Shown: piece by piece, positions 33,326 to 42,203 of the stretch
How positions within the stretch are numbered: the first letter of the stretch is position 1
Layout: the number at the start of each line of letters is the position of its first letter
Assembly: GCF_003287495.1 (NCBI RefSeq)
Contig: NZ_PRLE01000002.1
Location: 310,001-374,000, forward strand
Length of the DNA stretch: 64,000 nt
Direction of reading: 5' to 3'
From: Faecalibacterium prausnitzii
Lineage (GTDB): Bacteria > Bacillota > Clostridia > Oscillospirales > Ruminococcaceae
Translations under genes and position numbers: made by a program
The notes under the pieces: model-generated
Database searches by the model: none
What the model saw: the letters and a program-made list of their open reading frames with translations, nothing else
Told to the model about the DNA's origin: nothing

Positions 33326-34801
33326 TTATTCCAAAATTGGCAGCTTCAGCGTAAAGCGGCTGCCCTTGCCCACCTCGCTTTGCAGGGTGATCTCCCCGTG
33401 GTGGAGATGAGCCAGCTCCTGCGCGATGGTCAGCCCAAGGCCGGTGGAATCGTGCTTGGTGTTGGCCGTGGTGTGAAAATAGCGGTCGAACACGGCTGTC
33501 TGATCTTCCGGCGCAATGCCGCACCCGGTGTCCTGCACCGTCACCCGGGCGGTTCCGCCCTCCCGCGCGCAGGTCACTGTGACCACACCGCCCGCAGGAG
33601 TATAGTGGATGGCGTTGGTAACGAGGTTCTGCACCACCTGCTGTAAGCGCACGTTATCGCCCCAGACGGGCAGGAAGCAGTCCGTCTCCGCCCGGAGGGT
33701 GACCCCTTTCTGGGCGGCTTCGCTCTGGCAGGCGGCGCAGACGGCGGCGGTGGCTTCGTTCAGGGCCACCCGGTCCTCATTGAGCAGCACCTGCTTCTGC
33801 TCGAGCTTGGCCGCCAGAAAGAGGTCTTCCGTCAGACTGCGGACAAAAGCCACCCGCTGCAGCAGGGCCGGCAGCAGGGCCGGCAGGGCGTCGGGAGCCT
33901 CGGCCAGGGTATCCAGCCCGTTGCTCACGGCAAACAGCGGGCTGCGCAGGTCGTGAAAGATGTTCAGCATCATGCTCTTGCGGGCTTCGGTCTCCTCGGT
34001 CAGGGCCCGGGTCCGCTCGATGACCCTGGTATCCAGCTCCTGGGCCAGCTGCTCGGTACGGTCAAACTGCAAAGCAAAGCGGCGGCAGACGTAAGTCATG
34101 CAGCCCAGCGCAAACGGGATATCGAACACCCGGGCGCACCGCAGCAGATAGAACGGGTAGCACTCTACATAAAAGGGGAGAATGGGCAGCAGGACCCACA
34201 CCCGGAACCCTGTTGTGATGGCGCAGGGAAAGAGCAGCAGCCCGGCGGCTTCGTACCCGCGCAGGTAGGCTGAAAGCAGCAGGTAGAGGCAGAGGCACAT
34301 GCCGGCCGTCAGCGTGCCGAACCGCAGGATGGGCAAGCGGACTTGCCCCAGCAGCAGAAAGACTGCCGAGGCGGGCACCACCCATTTGGCGGGCAGAGGC
34401 AGGGCCAGCAGCGCTGCGGAGAGCAGGGCCGACGCCAGGATCGTGATGGCAAAAAACAGCCGCATGAACCGCTGGAGCAGCCCCTGAAACCCGGCAGGAA
34501 AAAAGGCTACCAGGGTGCCCCAGAAAAAGAGAACTGCCAGATAGAGGAGAAAATAGCGCAGCTCCGGCTGCTTTTTGTAGTGGTAAAGGGCCAGGATGGC
34601 AGCGGCCAGCGTGGCAAAGACGATGAGCGCCACCAGCTGCAGATGGCTGCGGACCAGGTCGCCCAGGGGGCTTTGCATCTCTGTCCGTGAGATGCCCCCG
34701 GAAAGAACGAGAAAATGCTGATTGAGCAGGACGCCCGCCAGTGCGATGCCCAGTGCCAGCAGCACCGCCGCCGCGGCACAGAGCTGTTTTTTCCATTTCA
34801 T
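33326..34801 (-). CDS. Membrane sensor histidine kinase
   Basis: 491 aa. The N-terminal ~230 residues hold about seven membrane segments (for example 'LQLVALIVFATLAAAILALY'), a 7TM-type sensor without a large extracellular domain. A short coiled coil leads to the dimerisation helix with phospho-His in 'NIFHDLRSPLFAVSNGLD', then the ATPase boxes: N 'QNLVTNAIHYTP', G1 'DTGCGIAPED', F/G2 'STGLGLTIAQEL'. GAGGAA before ATG 34801 sets the start; the longer frame reaches into the divergent response regulator. It forms a head-to-head two-component pair with the OmpR-type regulator at 34903. The signal is unknown. Confidence 0.9.
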   Translation of the reverse strand: MKWKKQLCAAAAVLLALGIALAGVLLNQHFLVLSGGISRTEMQSPLGDLVRSHLQLVALIVFATLAAAILALYHYKKQPELRYFLLYLAVLFFWGTLVAFFPAGFQGLLQRFMRLFFAITILASALLSAALLALPLPAKWVVPASAVFLLLGQVRLPILRFGTLTAGMCLCLYLLLSAYLRGYEAAGLLLFPCAITTGFRVWVLLPILPFYVECYPFYLLRCARVFDIPFALGCMTYVCRRFALQFDRTEQLAQELDTRVIERTRALTEETEARKSMMLNIFHDLRSPLFAVSNGLDTLAEAPDALPALLPALLQRVAFVRSLTEDLFLAAKLEQKQVLLNEDRVALNEATAAVCAACQSEAAQKGVTLRAETDCFLPVWGDNVRLQQVVQNLVTNAIHYTPAGGVVTVTCAREGGTARVTVQDTGCGIAPEDQTAVFDRYFHTTANTKHDSTGLGLTIAQELAHLHHGEITLQSEVGKGSRFTLKLPILE

Positions 34802-34826
34802 GTTGGATTCCTCCCCCAGAAACCAG

Positions 34827-34855
34827 TTGAGAATTTGAACCGGATACGGTATACT
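34827..34855 (+). promoter_or_regulatory. Promoter of the response regulator
   Basis: TTGAGA (34827-34832), 17-nt spacer, TATACT (34850-34855). The -10 is half of an inverted pair TATACT/AGTATA (34850-34867), so the divergent kinase promoter may overlap. Confidence 0.7.
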
Positions 34856-34902
34856 GTTAATAGTATAACAAAGAATAGCCAAAAAGGGGAGAGCAAATAG
34901 GG

Positions 34903-35604
34903 ATGATCCGCGTTTTAATGGTGGAAGATGACCCGGTGATCCGTGACACCACCCGGTATTTTCTGCAGAGCCAGCAGAATTTTGAGGTGGTGTGCGCTGA
35001 GACGGGCGGCGATGCACTGAGCCACGCCCGGGAAAAATTTGATGTCATCCTCATGGACATCCTGCTGCCGGATACCAACGGCGTGGACCTGTGCCAGCGG
35101 CTGCGCAGCTGGCACCACTGCCCCATCATCTTTACCTCCTGCCTGGACGATACCGACACGGTGGTGCGGGCGCTGGAGATGGGCGGTGACGATTTCCTCA
35201 CAAAGCCCTATCATAATAAAGTGCTGCTGGCCCGCATCATGGCCAACATCCGCCGGGTGCAGATGGACGCGGCCGAGCCCAATGTCAATGGCTATCACTG
35301 CGCGGCTTTTACGCTGGACGCCAACCGCCACAGTGTGGAGCACGACGGCCAGAGCATCCACCTGGCCGATATGGAGTACCGCATCCTCTCGCTGTTTGTC
35401 CGGTACCCCAACACGTTCTTTACCGCCAACGAGCTCTACCAGAAGATCTGGGGCAAGGATAGCCTGGGGGATGTGCGCACCGTGCAGGTGCACATCCACA
35501 ACCTGCGCGGCAAGATCGAGCCGGACCCCGCCAAGCCCGTTTACCTGAAAAATGTCTGGGGCAAAGGCTATATCTTCCAGCCGGAGGGCCGTGGTGCGGA
35601 CTGA
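34903..35604 (+). CDS. OmpR/PhoB-family response regulator
   Basis: 233 aa. Receiver domain 1-120: acidic pocket 'VLMVEDDPVI', phospho-Asp in 'ILMDILLPDTNG', Thr/Ser in 'IFTSCLDD' and Lys in 'DDFLTKPYHNK'. Winged-helix output domain ~130-228 with recognition helix 'DVRTVQVHIHNLRGKIEPD' and wing 'NVWGKGYIF'. Divergent from the membrane kinase at 33326, sharing a ~100-nt intergenic region. A strong terminator follows. CTTAAA direct repeats upstream of the next gene downstream may be its targets. Confidence 0.92.
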   Translation: MIRVLMVEDDPVIRDTTRYFLQSQQNFEVVCAETGGDALSHAREKFDVILMDILLPDTNGVDLCQRLRSWHHCPIIFTSCLDDTDTVVRALEMGGDDFLTKPYHNKVLLARIMANIRRVQMDAAEPNVNGYHCAAFTLDANRHSVEHDGQSIHLADMEYRILSLFVRYPNTFFTANELYQKIWGKDSLGDVRTVQVHIHNLRGKIEPDPAKPVYLKNVWGKGYIFQPEGRGAD

Positions 35605-35627
35605 AAATTTAAGATTGCTTAGGGAAT

Positions 35628-35674
35628 GAGCGCCCGCTTCTTAAGGAAACTTAAGCAGCGGGCGCTTTGTTTTG
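35628..35674 (+). terminator. Terminator of the response regulator gene
   Basis: AGCGCCCGCT and AGCGGGCGCT arms with an inner CTTAAG pair and GAAA loop, followed by TTTGTTTT. Confidence 0.88.
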
Positions 35675-35755
35675 AAAAAGATAAGCAAAAAAATAACAAA
35701 ACAGCCCTGCCCGTGTAAAATCGACGGGAAATCGGGCTGGGAAGCGGCAAAGAAG

Positions 35756-35798
35756 CTTAAAAATTCTTAAAGGACAGGGCTGGGGATTTGTGTTAAAT
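35756..35798 (+). promoter_or_regulatory. CTTAAA direct repeats and putative -10 upstream of flavoprotein gene
   Basis: CTTAAA at 35756-35761 and 35766-35771 (10-bp period), then a TTAAAT at 35793-35798 that could be a -10. This spacing is what OmpR-family activators use in place of a -35. It is 80 nt upstream of the flavoprotein start; the 276-nt gap otherwise holds the terminator and small hairpins. Confidence 0.45.
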
Positions 35799-35880
35799 TA
35801 TTGTCGAACGAAGTCGCCCTTTCCCGTCAAAGGGCAGATAAGATGGTAAAATCACGAAGCAAGGAAAGGATCAAACCTCC

Positions 35881-37923
35881 ATGAACAAGATTTCCCGCAA
35901 AGGCTTTCTGAAAATCGCAGCCGCTGCTGCCATGTCTGGCGTGACCGCCGGTGCCCTGGCTGCCTGCAACGCTGCCAAGGATTCCGCTGCCGCTTCCAGC
36001 GCGGTTTCTGCCCCTGCCGGCAGCTACATCCCCGGTACCTATGAGGGCACCGCGGAGGGCATCTCTTCCACCGTCAAGGTCACCATGACGTTCTCGGACA
36101 GTGCGGTCACCGATGTGGTGGTGGATACCTCCGGTGAGACCGCTTCCTACGGCGCTGCCGCTGCCGACCAGCTCAAGGAGCAGCTGCTCTCTTCCGCCAA
36201 CGGCGAGATCGACGGTGTTTCCGGCTCCACCATCACCTCCGACGCCGTGATGAAAGCGGCCAAGAGCTGCTTTGCACAGGCCAAGGGCGAAGCGACCATC
36301 AGCTCTGTCCAGCTGCCCACCGGCGATGAGACCGACTGGCTGGGCAAGGAGCCTGACATCGACGAGGCTGCCATCACCGAGACCATCGACACCGACATCG
36401 TCATTGTCGGTGCTGGCAACGGCGGCATGTTTGCCGCTGCTTATGCGGCTGCCAACGGCCTGAACTTCCGCGTCATTGAGCAGAACAGCGCCGTGCAGGA
36501 CACCCGCCACTGGTATGGTGCCATTGATTCTGCCGCTGCCAAAGAGGCGGGTGTCCCCGCTACCGATAAGGCAAAGCTGCTGAGCGAGATCTCCCGCTAC
36601 GCATCCGGCAAGTGCGACCAGCGCGTCGTCAAGACCTGGATCAACGAGTCTGCCGCCATGCACGACTTCATGCGCGGCATTCTGGAGGATCAGTTCGGCT
36701 GGACCTGCGAGTTCACTTCCGGTGCGGAGGCAGCCTGGCCCGCGGAGAACGCGGAGCACAACACCGATTACCTGTATCCCGTGCAGGAGCACAACTACCG
36801 CCAGAGCGAGAGTGAGTCCGGCCTGCAGCGCAACGAAGCGCTCCAGCAGTACATTGAAGAGCTGGGCTACAGCATCGACTTCAAGACCAGCCTGGCCAAG
36901 CTGGAGAAAGACGCCGATGGCCGCGTCACCGGCATCATCGCCCAGAGCACCGAGGATGACCACTTCATCCGCTACAACGCCAACGACGGCGTTCTGCTGG
37001 CCTGCGGCGGCTTCCCCGGCAACCCCTACATGATGGAGCAGCTGGACCCGCTGGGCACCTCTGTCACCACGGCCTGCTCTTACTCTCCCTCTGATAAGGG
37101 CTATGGCATCCGTGCCGCTGTCTGGGCTGGTGCAAACCTGGATAAGGAAGCTGCTCCCATGCTGTTTGACCGCGGCATTGTGGCTCCTGGTGTGGACGCT
37201 GGCTATGTGGAGAGCGAGAACTCTTTTGGCGGCAAGGCTTTCCCCGGCGAGATCAAGCAGTATAACCCCGGCACCCAGCCGTTCCTGAAAGTGAACCGCA
37301 ACGGGGAACGCTTTGCCAACGAGAGCAGCCCCTACAATGATATCGTCTATGCTGCCGCTCACCAGCCGGGCCGTGTTTACGCTCAGATCTGCGACGCCAA
37401 TATTCTGGAAGACGTAAAGCGCTTCCACACCATCGGCTGCTCCGCGCAGACCCGTAATGCAGGCGCGGAGTATCTTCAGAAACAGATGGACAATGCAGAG
37501 GAGAAAGGCTGCTTCTTCAAGGCCGATACCATTGAGGAACTGGCGGATAAGCTTGGCTTCACCGGTGAGGCCAAGGACACGTTCCTGGCAACCGTGGACC
37601 GCTACAACGAGCTGTATGACCAGCAGAACGATGAGGACTTCGGCAAGCCCGCTTACCGCCTGAGCGCGATCCGCAAGGCCCCGTTCTATGGCTGCTGGCT
37701 GGGTGCCTCTCTGCTGTGCACCGAGCAGGGCATTGCCATCAACGAAAAAGGCCAGGCTCTGGATAACGACAACAAGCCCATGCCCGGCCTGTATGTCACC
37801 GGCGATATGTCCGGCAGTTTCTTTGCCAACAACTATCCCTGCCTGATGGCCGGTGTGGCCATGGGCCGCACCCTGACCTTTGCCATGAAAGCCATCAAAC
37901 AGATGGCTGGCCTGGAAAAGTAA
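35881..37923 (+). CDS. Exported FMN-binding/FAD-dependent flavoprotein reductase (fumarate/urocanate reductase-like)
   Basis: 680 aa. The N-terminus 'MNKISRKGFLKIAAAAAMSG' is Tat-like (RK variant) and leads to a possible lipobox 'LAAC', so it is probably a surface lipoprotein. Residues ~48-137 are an FMN_bind domain with the flavinylation-type motif 'DGVSGSTITSDA' for covalent FMN-Thr. From ~170 an FAD_binding_2 domain starts 'DTDIVIVGAGNGGMFAAAYA' and ends with 'LYVTGDMSGSFFANNYPC'. This architecture is that of flavin-linked extracellular reductases acting on fumarate, urocanate, cinnamate or similar acceptors. The acceptor here is unknown. Single gene, possibly under the adjacent response regulator. 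Confidence 0.88.
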   Translation: MNKISRKGFLKIAAAAAMSGVTAGALAACNAAKDSAAASSAVSAPAGSYIPGTYEGTAEGISSTVKVTMTFSDSAVTDVVVDTSGETASYGAAAADQLKEQLLSSANGEIDGVSGSTITSDAVMKAAKSCFAQAKGEATISSVQLPTGDETDWLGKEPDIDEAAITETIDTDIVIVGAGNGGMFAAAYAAANGLNFRVIEQNSAVQDTRHWYGAIDSAAAKEAGVPATDKAKLLSEISRYASGKCDQRVVKTWINESAAMHDFMRGILEDQFGWTCEFTSGAEAAWPAENAEHNTDYLYPVQEHNYRQSESESGLQRNEALQQYIEELGYSIDFKTSLAKLEKDADGRVTGIIAQSTEDDHFIRYNANDGVLLACGGFPGNPYMMEQLDPLGTSVTTACSYSPSDKGYGIRAAVWAGANLDKEAAPMLFDRGIVAPGVDAGYVESENSFGGKAFPGEIKQYNPGTQPFLKVNRNGERFANESSPYNDIVYAAAHQPGRVYAQICDANILEDVKRFHTIGCSAQTRNAGAEYLQKQMDNAEEKGCFFKADTIEELADKLGFTGEAKDTFLATVDRYNELYDQQNDEDFGKPAYRLSAIRKAPFYGCWLGASLLCTEQGIAINEKGQALDNDNKPMPGLYVTGDMSGSFFANNYPCLMAGVAMGRTLTFAMKAIKQMAGLEK

Positions 37924-37986
37924 GGGCTGAACCAGACAAAATCCAAAGCGCGGGGCAGGCCGTTCCCACCGTGAGCTCCGTAATAG

Positions 37987-38033
37987 AAAAAACAGCGCCG
38001 CAGAGTTTTGGTACGCTCTGCGGCGCTGTTTTT
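37987..38033. terminator. Bidirectional terminator
   Basis: AAAAACAGCGCCGCAGAG and CTCTGCGGCGCTGTTTTT form a near-perfect stem between convergent flavoprotein and mgsA genes, with T runs on both strands. Confidence 0.92.
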
Positions 38034-38079
38034 ATACCCTCTATACACAAACAGATCAAACGGCCAAAGCCGGAGCTTT

Positions 38080-38517
38080 TCAGCACACGGCACAGTGGAC
38101 GGAAATGGGCTCCAGAATTTCCGGGTGCATCCCGTCGCGGTAGTCCAGGTCGCCCTGGTCCAGGCCGCGCAGCAGCACCTCGGCAGTAGCAATGTTGGTG
38201 GCAATGGGCACACTGTGCATATCGCACAGGCGGAGCAGGTTCTGCTCGCTGGAATTGCCGGTGTCCGCCTTGAGCGGGTCGCGGAAGAAGAGCACCAGAT
38301 CCACTTCATCGCAGGCGACCCGGGAAGAAATCTGCTGGATGCCGCCCAGCTTGCCGGAGAGATAACAGTGCACGGGCAGGCCGGTGGCCTGGGCCAGCAT
38401 CCGCCCGGTGGTACCGGTGGCGATGACTGTGTTGCGGGAAAGGATCCCGCTGTATGCGGTACAGAATTGAAGTGCAAGTTCCTTGCGGGAATCGTGTGCA
38501 AGAATGGCAATCGTCAT
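38080..38517 (-). CDS. mgsA: Methylglyoxal synthase
   Basis: 145-aa cytoplasmic lyase turning dihydroxyacetone phosphate into methylglyoxal and phosphate, a bypass used when phosphate limits glycolysis. Start 'MTIAILAHDSRKELALQFC' (His-Asp-x-Lys), phosphate loop 'VIATGTTGRMLAQATG', 'SGKLGGIQQISSRV', catalytic Asp in 'LVLFFRDPLKADTG', and late 'SVPIATNIATAEVLL' are all family landmarks. GGAGAG before the ATG. Monocistronic, with its own promoter candidate ~130 nt upstream. Confidence 0.93.
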   Translation of the reverse strand: MTIAILAHDSRKELALQFCTAYSGILSRNTVIATGTTGRMLAQATGLPVHCYLSGKLGGIQQISSRVACDEVDLVLFFRDPLKADTGNSSEQNLLRLCDMHSVPIATNIATAEVLLRGLDQGDLDYRDGMHPEILEPISVHCAVC

Positions 38518-38645
38518 AGCGCTCTCTCCTTCATTCTCAGTATAGTGTTGTGGGTGGCGAATGATGCAGGGTGGCTTTTTTACAAATACACTTTTTTTCC
38601 ATTCGGCATAAACCTACTAGAATCATTCTCAAACTTTCCACTATT

Positions 38646-38675
38646 GTTTTACCGCAGAAAACAGGGCTTTGTCAA
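38646..38675 (-). promoter_or_regulatory. Candidate mgsA promoter
   Basis: Minus strand TTGACA (38675-38670), 18-nt spacer, TAAAAC (38651-38646). The 462-nt gap 38518-38979 otherwise holds an A/T-rich palindrome CTTAATAATTGTTAAG (38719-38734) and the proA terminator. Confidence 0.5.
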
Positions 38676-38830
38676 GCGCTTTGTTGTGATTTTAGCAAGA
38701 AAACAAGCAAAAGTATGACTTAATAATTGTTAAGAATGGGGAACATTTGGATACAAGTGAAAAATCCTTTCAAAACTCTTGACAAGCACTTTGCAAAATG
38801 TGTTTGCGCTGAAAAAACAGTCCATATGGA

Positions 38831-38874
38831 TAAAACAAAAATACAGGCCTGTGCGGCTTGGACACGGGCCTGTA
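38831..38874 (-). terminator. Terminator of the proCBA operon
   Basis: Minus-strand arms TACAGGCCCGTG and CACAGGCCTGTA (one mismatch), 9-nt loop, then ATTTTTGTTTT, about 105 nt after the proA stop. Confidence 0.85.
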
Positions 38875-38979
38875 CGAAATAGCGTGAAATGGAACAAATG
38901 AAACAGGATGAATTTCACCGGGAATTACCGGGAACGTGAAAATTTTTTACTTCCGCCTGAATGTAAAACTTGTGCAAAA

Positions 38980-40248
38980 TCAGCGGATCTGGCCGTTGCC
39001 GTGGATGATGTACTTGTAGCTGCACAGCTCGGCCAGCCCCATGGGGCCCCGGGCGTGGAGCTTCTGGGTGGAAATGCCCATCTCACAGCCAAGGCCAAAC
39101 TCGCCGCCATCCGTAAAGCGGGTAGAGCAGTTGACATAGACCGCGGCGCTGTCCACCGCGGCGGTAAACTGAGCGGCATGGGCATTGTCCTGGGTCAGAA
39201 TGGCCTCGCTGTGGCCGGTGGAGTGGGCGGCGATATGTGCAATGGCTTCCTCTACGCTGTCCACGATTTTAACGGCCAGAATGTAATCAAGGAACTCGGT
39301 GTCAAAATCCTGCGGCCCGGCGGGCACACCGATGCCGGGCAGGAGGGCGGCGGCACGCTCGTCCAGCCGGAGCTCCACGGGGTGGAGCCCTCTGGCCGCG
39401 CGGTCCGGGCCCAGCCGCTGGGCAAGTTTGGGCAGGAACTCTGCCGCAATGCCGCTGTGCACCAGGCAGACTTCCTCCGCGTTGCAGACGCTGGGGCGGC
39501 TGGCTTTGGCGTTCTCAATGATCTCCAGTGCCTTGGGCTGGTCGGCACTGTCATCCACAAAGATGTGGCAGATGCCGGTGCCGGTCTGGATGCAGGGGAC
39601 CTTGGCGTTTTCCACGCAGGCCCGGATGAGCCCGGCCCCGCCCCGGGGAATGAGCAGGTCTACATAGCCCACGGCTGTCATCAGGGCGTTGGCGGAGGCG
39701 TGGGTGGTGTCCTCAATGAGAGAGACGGCGGCTTCGGGCAGGCCGTTCTCCCGCAGGCCCCGGCGCAGTGCAGTGACGATGGCGCTGGCGCTCCGCCAGG
39801 CCTCCTTGCCGCAGCGCAGGATGCAGGCGTTGCCGCTCTTGATGGCAAGGGCGGCGGCGTCACTGGTCACGTTGGGGCGGCTCTCGTAGATGATGGCAAT
39901 GACGCCCATGGGCACGGCGGTCTTTTCGATCACCAGCCCGTTGGGGCGCTCCACCCGGTTCAGGACCGCGCCCACCGGGTCGGGCAGGGCGGCCACCTCT
40001 AAAATGCCCTTTGCCATGGCACCGATCCGCTCCGGCGTCAAAGCCAGGCGGTCCAGCATCACATCGCTGATGTGCCCTTTGGCGGCAGCCATGTCCTCCG
40101 CGTTGGCGGCCAGAATGGCTTCCACGCTGTCCGGGGCGCAGAGGGCGTCTGCCATCCGCTCCAGGACGCTTTGCCGGGTGCGGCAGCTGGCCAGCGCCAC
40201 GGCCTGCTTGGCCGCGCGGGCAGCTTCGAGAATTTCCTGTGTCGTCAT
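38980..40248 (-). CDS. proA: Glutamate-5-semialdehyde dehydrogenase (gamma-glutamyl phosphate reductase)
   Basis: 422-aa NADPH-dependent enzyme of the proline pathway, reducing gamma-glutamyl phosphate to glutamate semialdehyde. The aldehyde dehydrogenase fold shows '[19 protein letters not shown]', '[12 protein letters not shown]', catalytic Cys in '[15 protein letters not shown]' and C-terminal '[20 protein letters not shown]'. It is last in a tight operon, 3 nt after proB, ahead of the terminator at 38.85 kb. Length is typical. Confidence 0.95.
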   Translation of the reverse strand: MTTQEILEAARAAKQAVALASCRTRQSVLERMADALCAPDSVEAILAANAEDMAAAKGHISDVMLDRLALTPERIGAMAKGILEVAALPDPVGAVLNRVERPNGLVIEKTAVPMGVIAIIYESRPNVTSDAAALAIKSGNACILRCGKEAWRSASAIVTALRRGLRENGLPEAAVSLIEDTTHASANALMTAVGYVDLLIPRGGAGLIRACVENAKVPCIQTGTGICHIFVDDSADQPKALEIIENAKASRPSVCNAEEVCLVHSGIAAEFLPKLAQRLGPDRAARGLHPVELRLDERAAALLPGIGVPAGPQDFDTEFLDYILAVKIVDSVEEAIAHIAAHSTGHSEAILTQDNAHAAQFTAAVDSAAVYVNCSTRFTDGGEFGLGCEMGISTQKLHARGPMGLAELCSYKYIIHGNGQIR

Positions 40249-40251
40249 GGG

Positions 40252-41031
40252 TCAGCCCTCCTGTCTGTGTGCGGCAAAGCGGGTGCCTGCCGGTTTGCCC
40301 TCGGCAATGTCATAGAGCAGCTCCGGGTGCGCACCGTTGGCAATGACCATGTCGGCCCCGCTGGCGGTCACCATCCGGGCGGCGCGGAGCTTGGTGGACA
40401 TGCCGCCGGTGCCCAGTGCCGAGCCGGCCCCGTCGGCCAGCGCCATCACGTCCGGGGTAATCTCTTCCACCAGCGGGATGAGCGCTGCTTCCGGGTGGGT
40501 GTGGGGGTTGGCGGTGTACAGGCCGTCGATGTCGCTCAGCAGCACCAGCAAATCGGCCTTGGCGCAGCAGCAGACGATGGCGGCCAGCGTATCGTTATCC
40601 CCAATGGAGGTGATCTCATCGGTGGCCACGGTGTCGTTCTCATTGATGATGGGCAGGGCATCCAGTTCCAGCAGGCGGGAGAGGGTGTTCTGGAAATTCT
40701 GCCGCCGCTCGGTGTGCTCAATGTCCACGCCCGTGAGCAGGATCTGGGCCACGGTGTGGCTGTAGGCCGTAAACAGGCGGTCGTAGGTGTACATCAGCTC
40801 ACACTGGCCCACGGCCGCACAGGCCTGCTTGGTGGACATATCGGTGGGGCGTGCCGGGAGCGAGAGCTTGCCCACGCCCATCCCGATGGCACCGGAGGAG
40901 ACGAGGATGACCTCGTGCCCGGCGTTTTTCAAGTCGCTCAGCACCTTGACCAGCTCTTCCACATGGCGGATGTTCAGCCGCCCGGTGGAGTGAGCCAGGG
41001 TGGAGGTGCCTACTTTGATCACGATGCGCAT
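40252..41031 (-). CDS. proB: Glutamate 5-kinase, short form without PUA domain
   Basis: 259-aa amino-acid kinase phosphorylating glutamate, the feedback-controlled first step of proline synthesis. Motifs: 'RIVIKVGTSTLAHSTGRLN', 'VILVSSGAIGMGVGKL', 'LPIINENDTVATDEI', 'GDNDTLAAIVCCCAKADLLV' and 'GTGGMSTKLRAARM'. The C-terminal PUA domain of E. coli-type ProB (~367 aa) is absent, as in many short clostridial enzymes. The gene starts 6 nt after proC and ends 3 nt before proA. Confidence 0.94.
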   Translation of the reverse strand: MRIVIKVGTSTLAHSTGRLNIRHVEELVKVLSDLKNAGHEVILVSSGAIGMGVGKLSLPARPTDMSTKQACAAVGQCELMYTYDRLFTAYSHTVAQILLTGVDIEHTERRQNFQNTLSRLLELDALPIINENDTVATDEITSIGDNDTLAAIVCCCAKADLLVLLSDIDGLYTANPHTHPEAALIPLVEEITPDVMALADGAGSALGTGGMSTKLRAARMVTASGADMVIANGAHPELLYDIAEGKPAGTRFAAHRQEG

Positions 41032-41037
41032 AACGCG

Positions 41038-41844
41038 TTAACCCTTTCCCATCTCTTTGGTCTTATCGTAAGCGGCCAGCACGGCGTCGATGACAGCGCC
41101 CCGCAGGCCCTTTTCTTCCAGTACCCGGACGCCCTGGATGGTGCTGCCGCCGGGGCTGCACACGGCGTCCTTGAGGGCACCGGGGTGCTGGCCGCTTTCC
41201 AGCACCATCTTGGCACTGCCCAACACCATCTGGGCGGCGTACTCCTGCGCCTTGGCCCGAGGCAGGCCGCAGGCCACGCCGCCGTCGGCCAGTGCCTCAA
41301 GAAACTGGTACACCCAGGCCGGGCCGCAGCCGGACACGCAGCTGGCCGCGTCGATGAGGGATTCCGGCACGGCATCCAGCCGGCCGGCCGGGGCCATCAG
41401 CTTCAAAAACTCGGCCTCTTCCTCAGCGGTCACGTTGGAGGAGCAGTACTGGATCATGCCGGCACCCACCATGGCGGGGGTGTTGGGCATGATGCGGATG
41501 ACGGGGTAATCTTCGCCTGCCATCTCCTGGATGCGGGTAATGGAAAGGCCTGCCGCCATGCTGCAGAGGATGAAGCGGCCGGGCCGCTCGTTCAGGCTGA
41601 ACTTGAGCGGGGCCAGCAGGGATTCCATCATCTGAGGCTTGACACCCAGGAAGATCAGGTCGCACCGGGCCGCCACCTCCGCGTTGGTGGTGGTATTGCA
41701 GCCCAGCTCCCCGGCCAGTTTTTCGGCTTTGGAGGCCGTCCGGTTGGCCAGATAGACGTTCTGCGGGTCGGCGGCCTTGCACACCGCCCGGGCGATGGCA
41801 CCGCCCATGTTGCCGCAGCCTAAAAATCCAATGGTTTTGATCAT
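41038..41844 (-). CDS. proC: Pyrroline-5-carboxylate reductase
   Basis: 268-aa NAD(P)H enzyme making proline from pyrroline-5-carboxylate. N-terminal Rossmann 'KTIGFLGCGNMGGAIARAV', 'LIFLGVKPQMMESLLAPL', and C-terminal signature 'ALKDAVCSPGGSTIQGVRVL'. AAAGAGG before ATG 41844 fixes the start; the longer frame upstream has no site. First gene of a proC-proB-proA operon, so all three proline steps are encoded together. Confidence 0.95.
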   Translation of the reverse strand: MIKTIGFLGCGNMGGAIARAVCKAADPQNVYLANRTASKAEKLAGELGCNTTTNAEVAARCDLIFLGVKPQMMESLLAPLKFSLNERPGRFILCSMAAGLSITRIQEMAGEDYPVIRIMPNTPAMVGAGMIQYCSSNVTAEEEAEFLKLMAPAGRLDAVPESLIDAASCVSGCGPAWVYQFLEALADGGVACGLPRAKAQEYAAQMVLGSAKMVLESGQHPGALKDAVCSPGGSTIQGVRVLEEKGLRGAVIDAVLAAYDKTKEMGKG

Positions 41845-42203
41845 CGCAAAAACCTCTTTCCCAATACAAAGCGCGCTTCGCTTTCTCCGTGGCGAACCTG
41901 TTTCGCCATGTGATTCCATTGTAAGCGGGGAGGGGGGAGAAATCAAGAGGAGGGCGGAATTTTTTGCCGGGTGTTATGGAAGAAAGAAAAAATGTGCCAT
42001 TTACGCTTGTCAAGAGGAAAACCGACGAAAGTCTGGAAAAGATTCTTTGCAGCTTGCTGAAAACACAGAATATTCATGGAAAAGACGGAAAATCTACTTG
42101 CAAACCGTTCCTGCTTTGCGGTATGCTTATCCTATGGAAGCGGTTGCTTCCCAGTGAAACAGGCCGTGCCCGCGCGGAGCACAGCCGGGAAAGGATGGGT
42201 CTT

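Noticed and set aside
38779-38784. TTGACA on the plus strand between mgsA and proA
   Set aside because: No matching -10 at a sensible distance and no plus-strand gene downstream.
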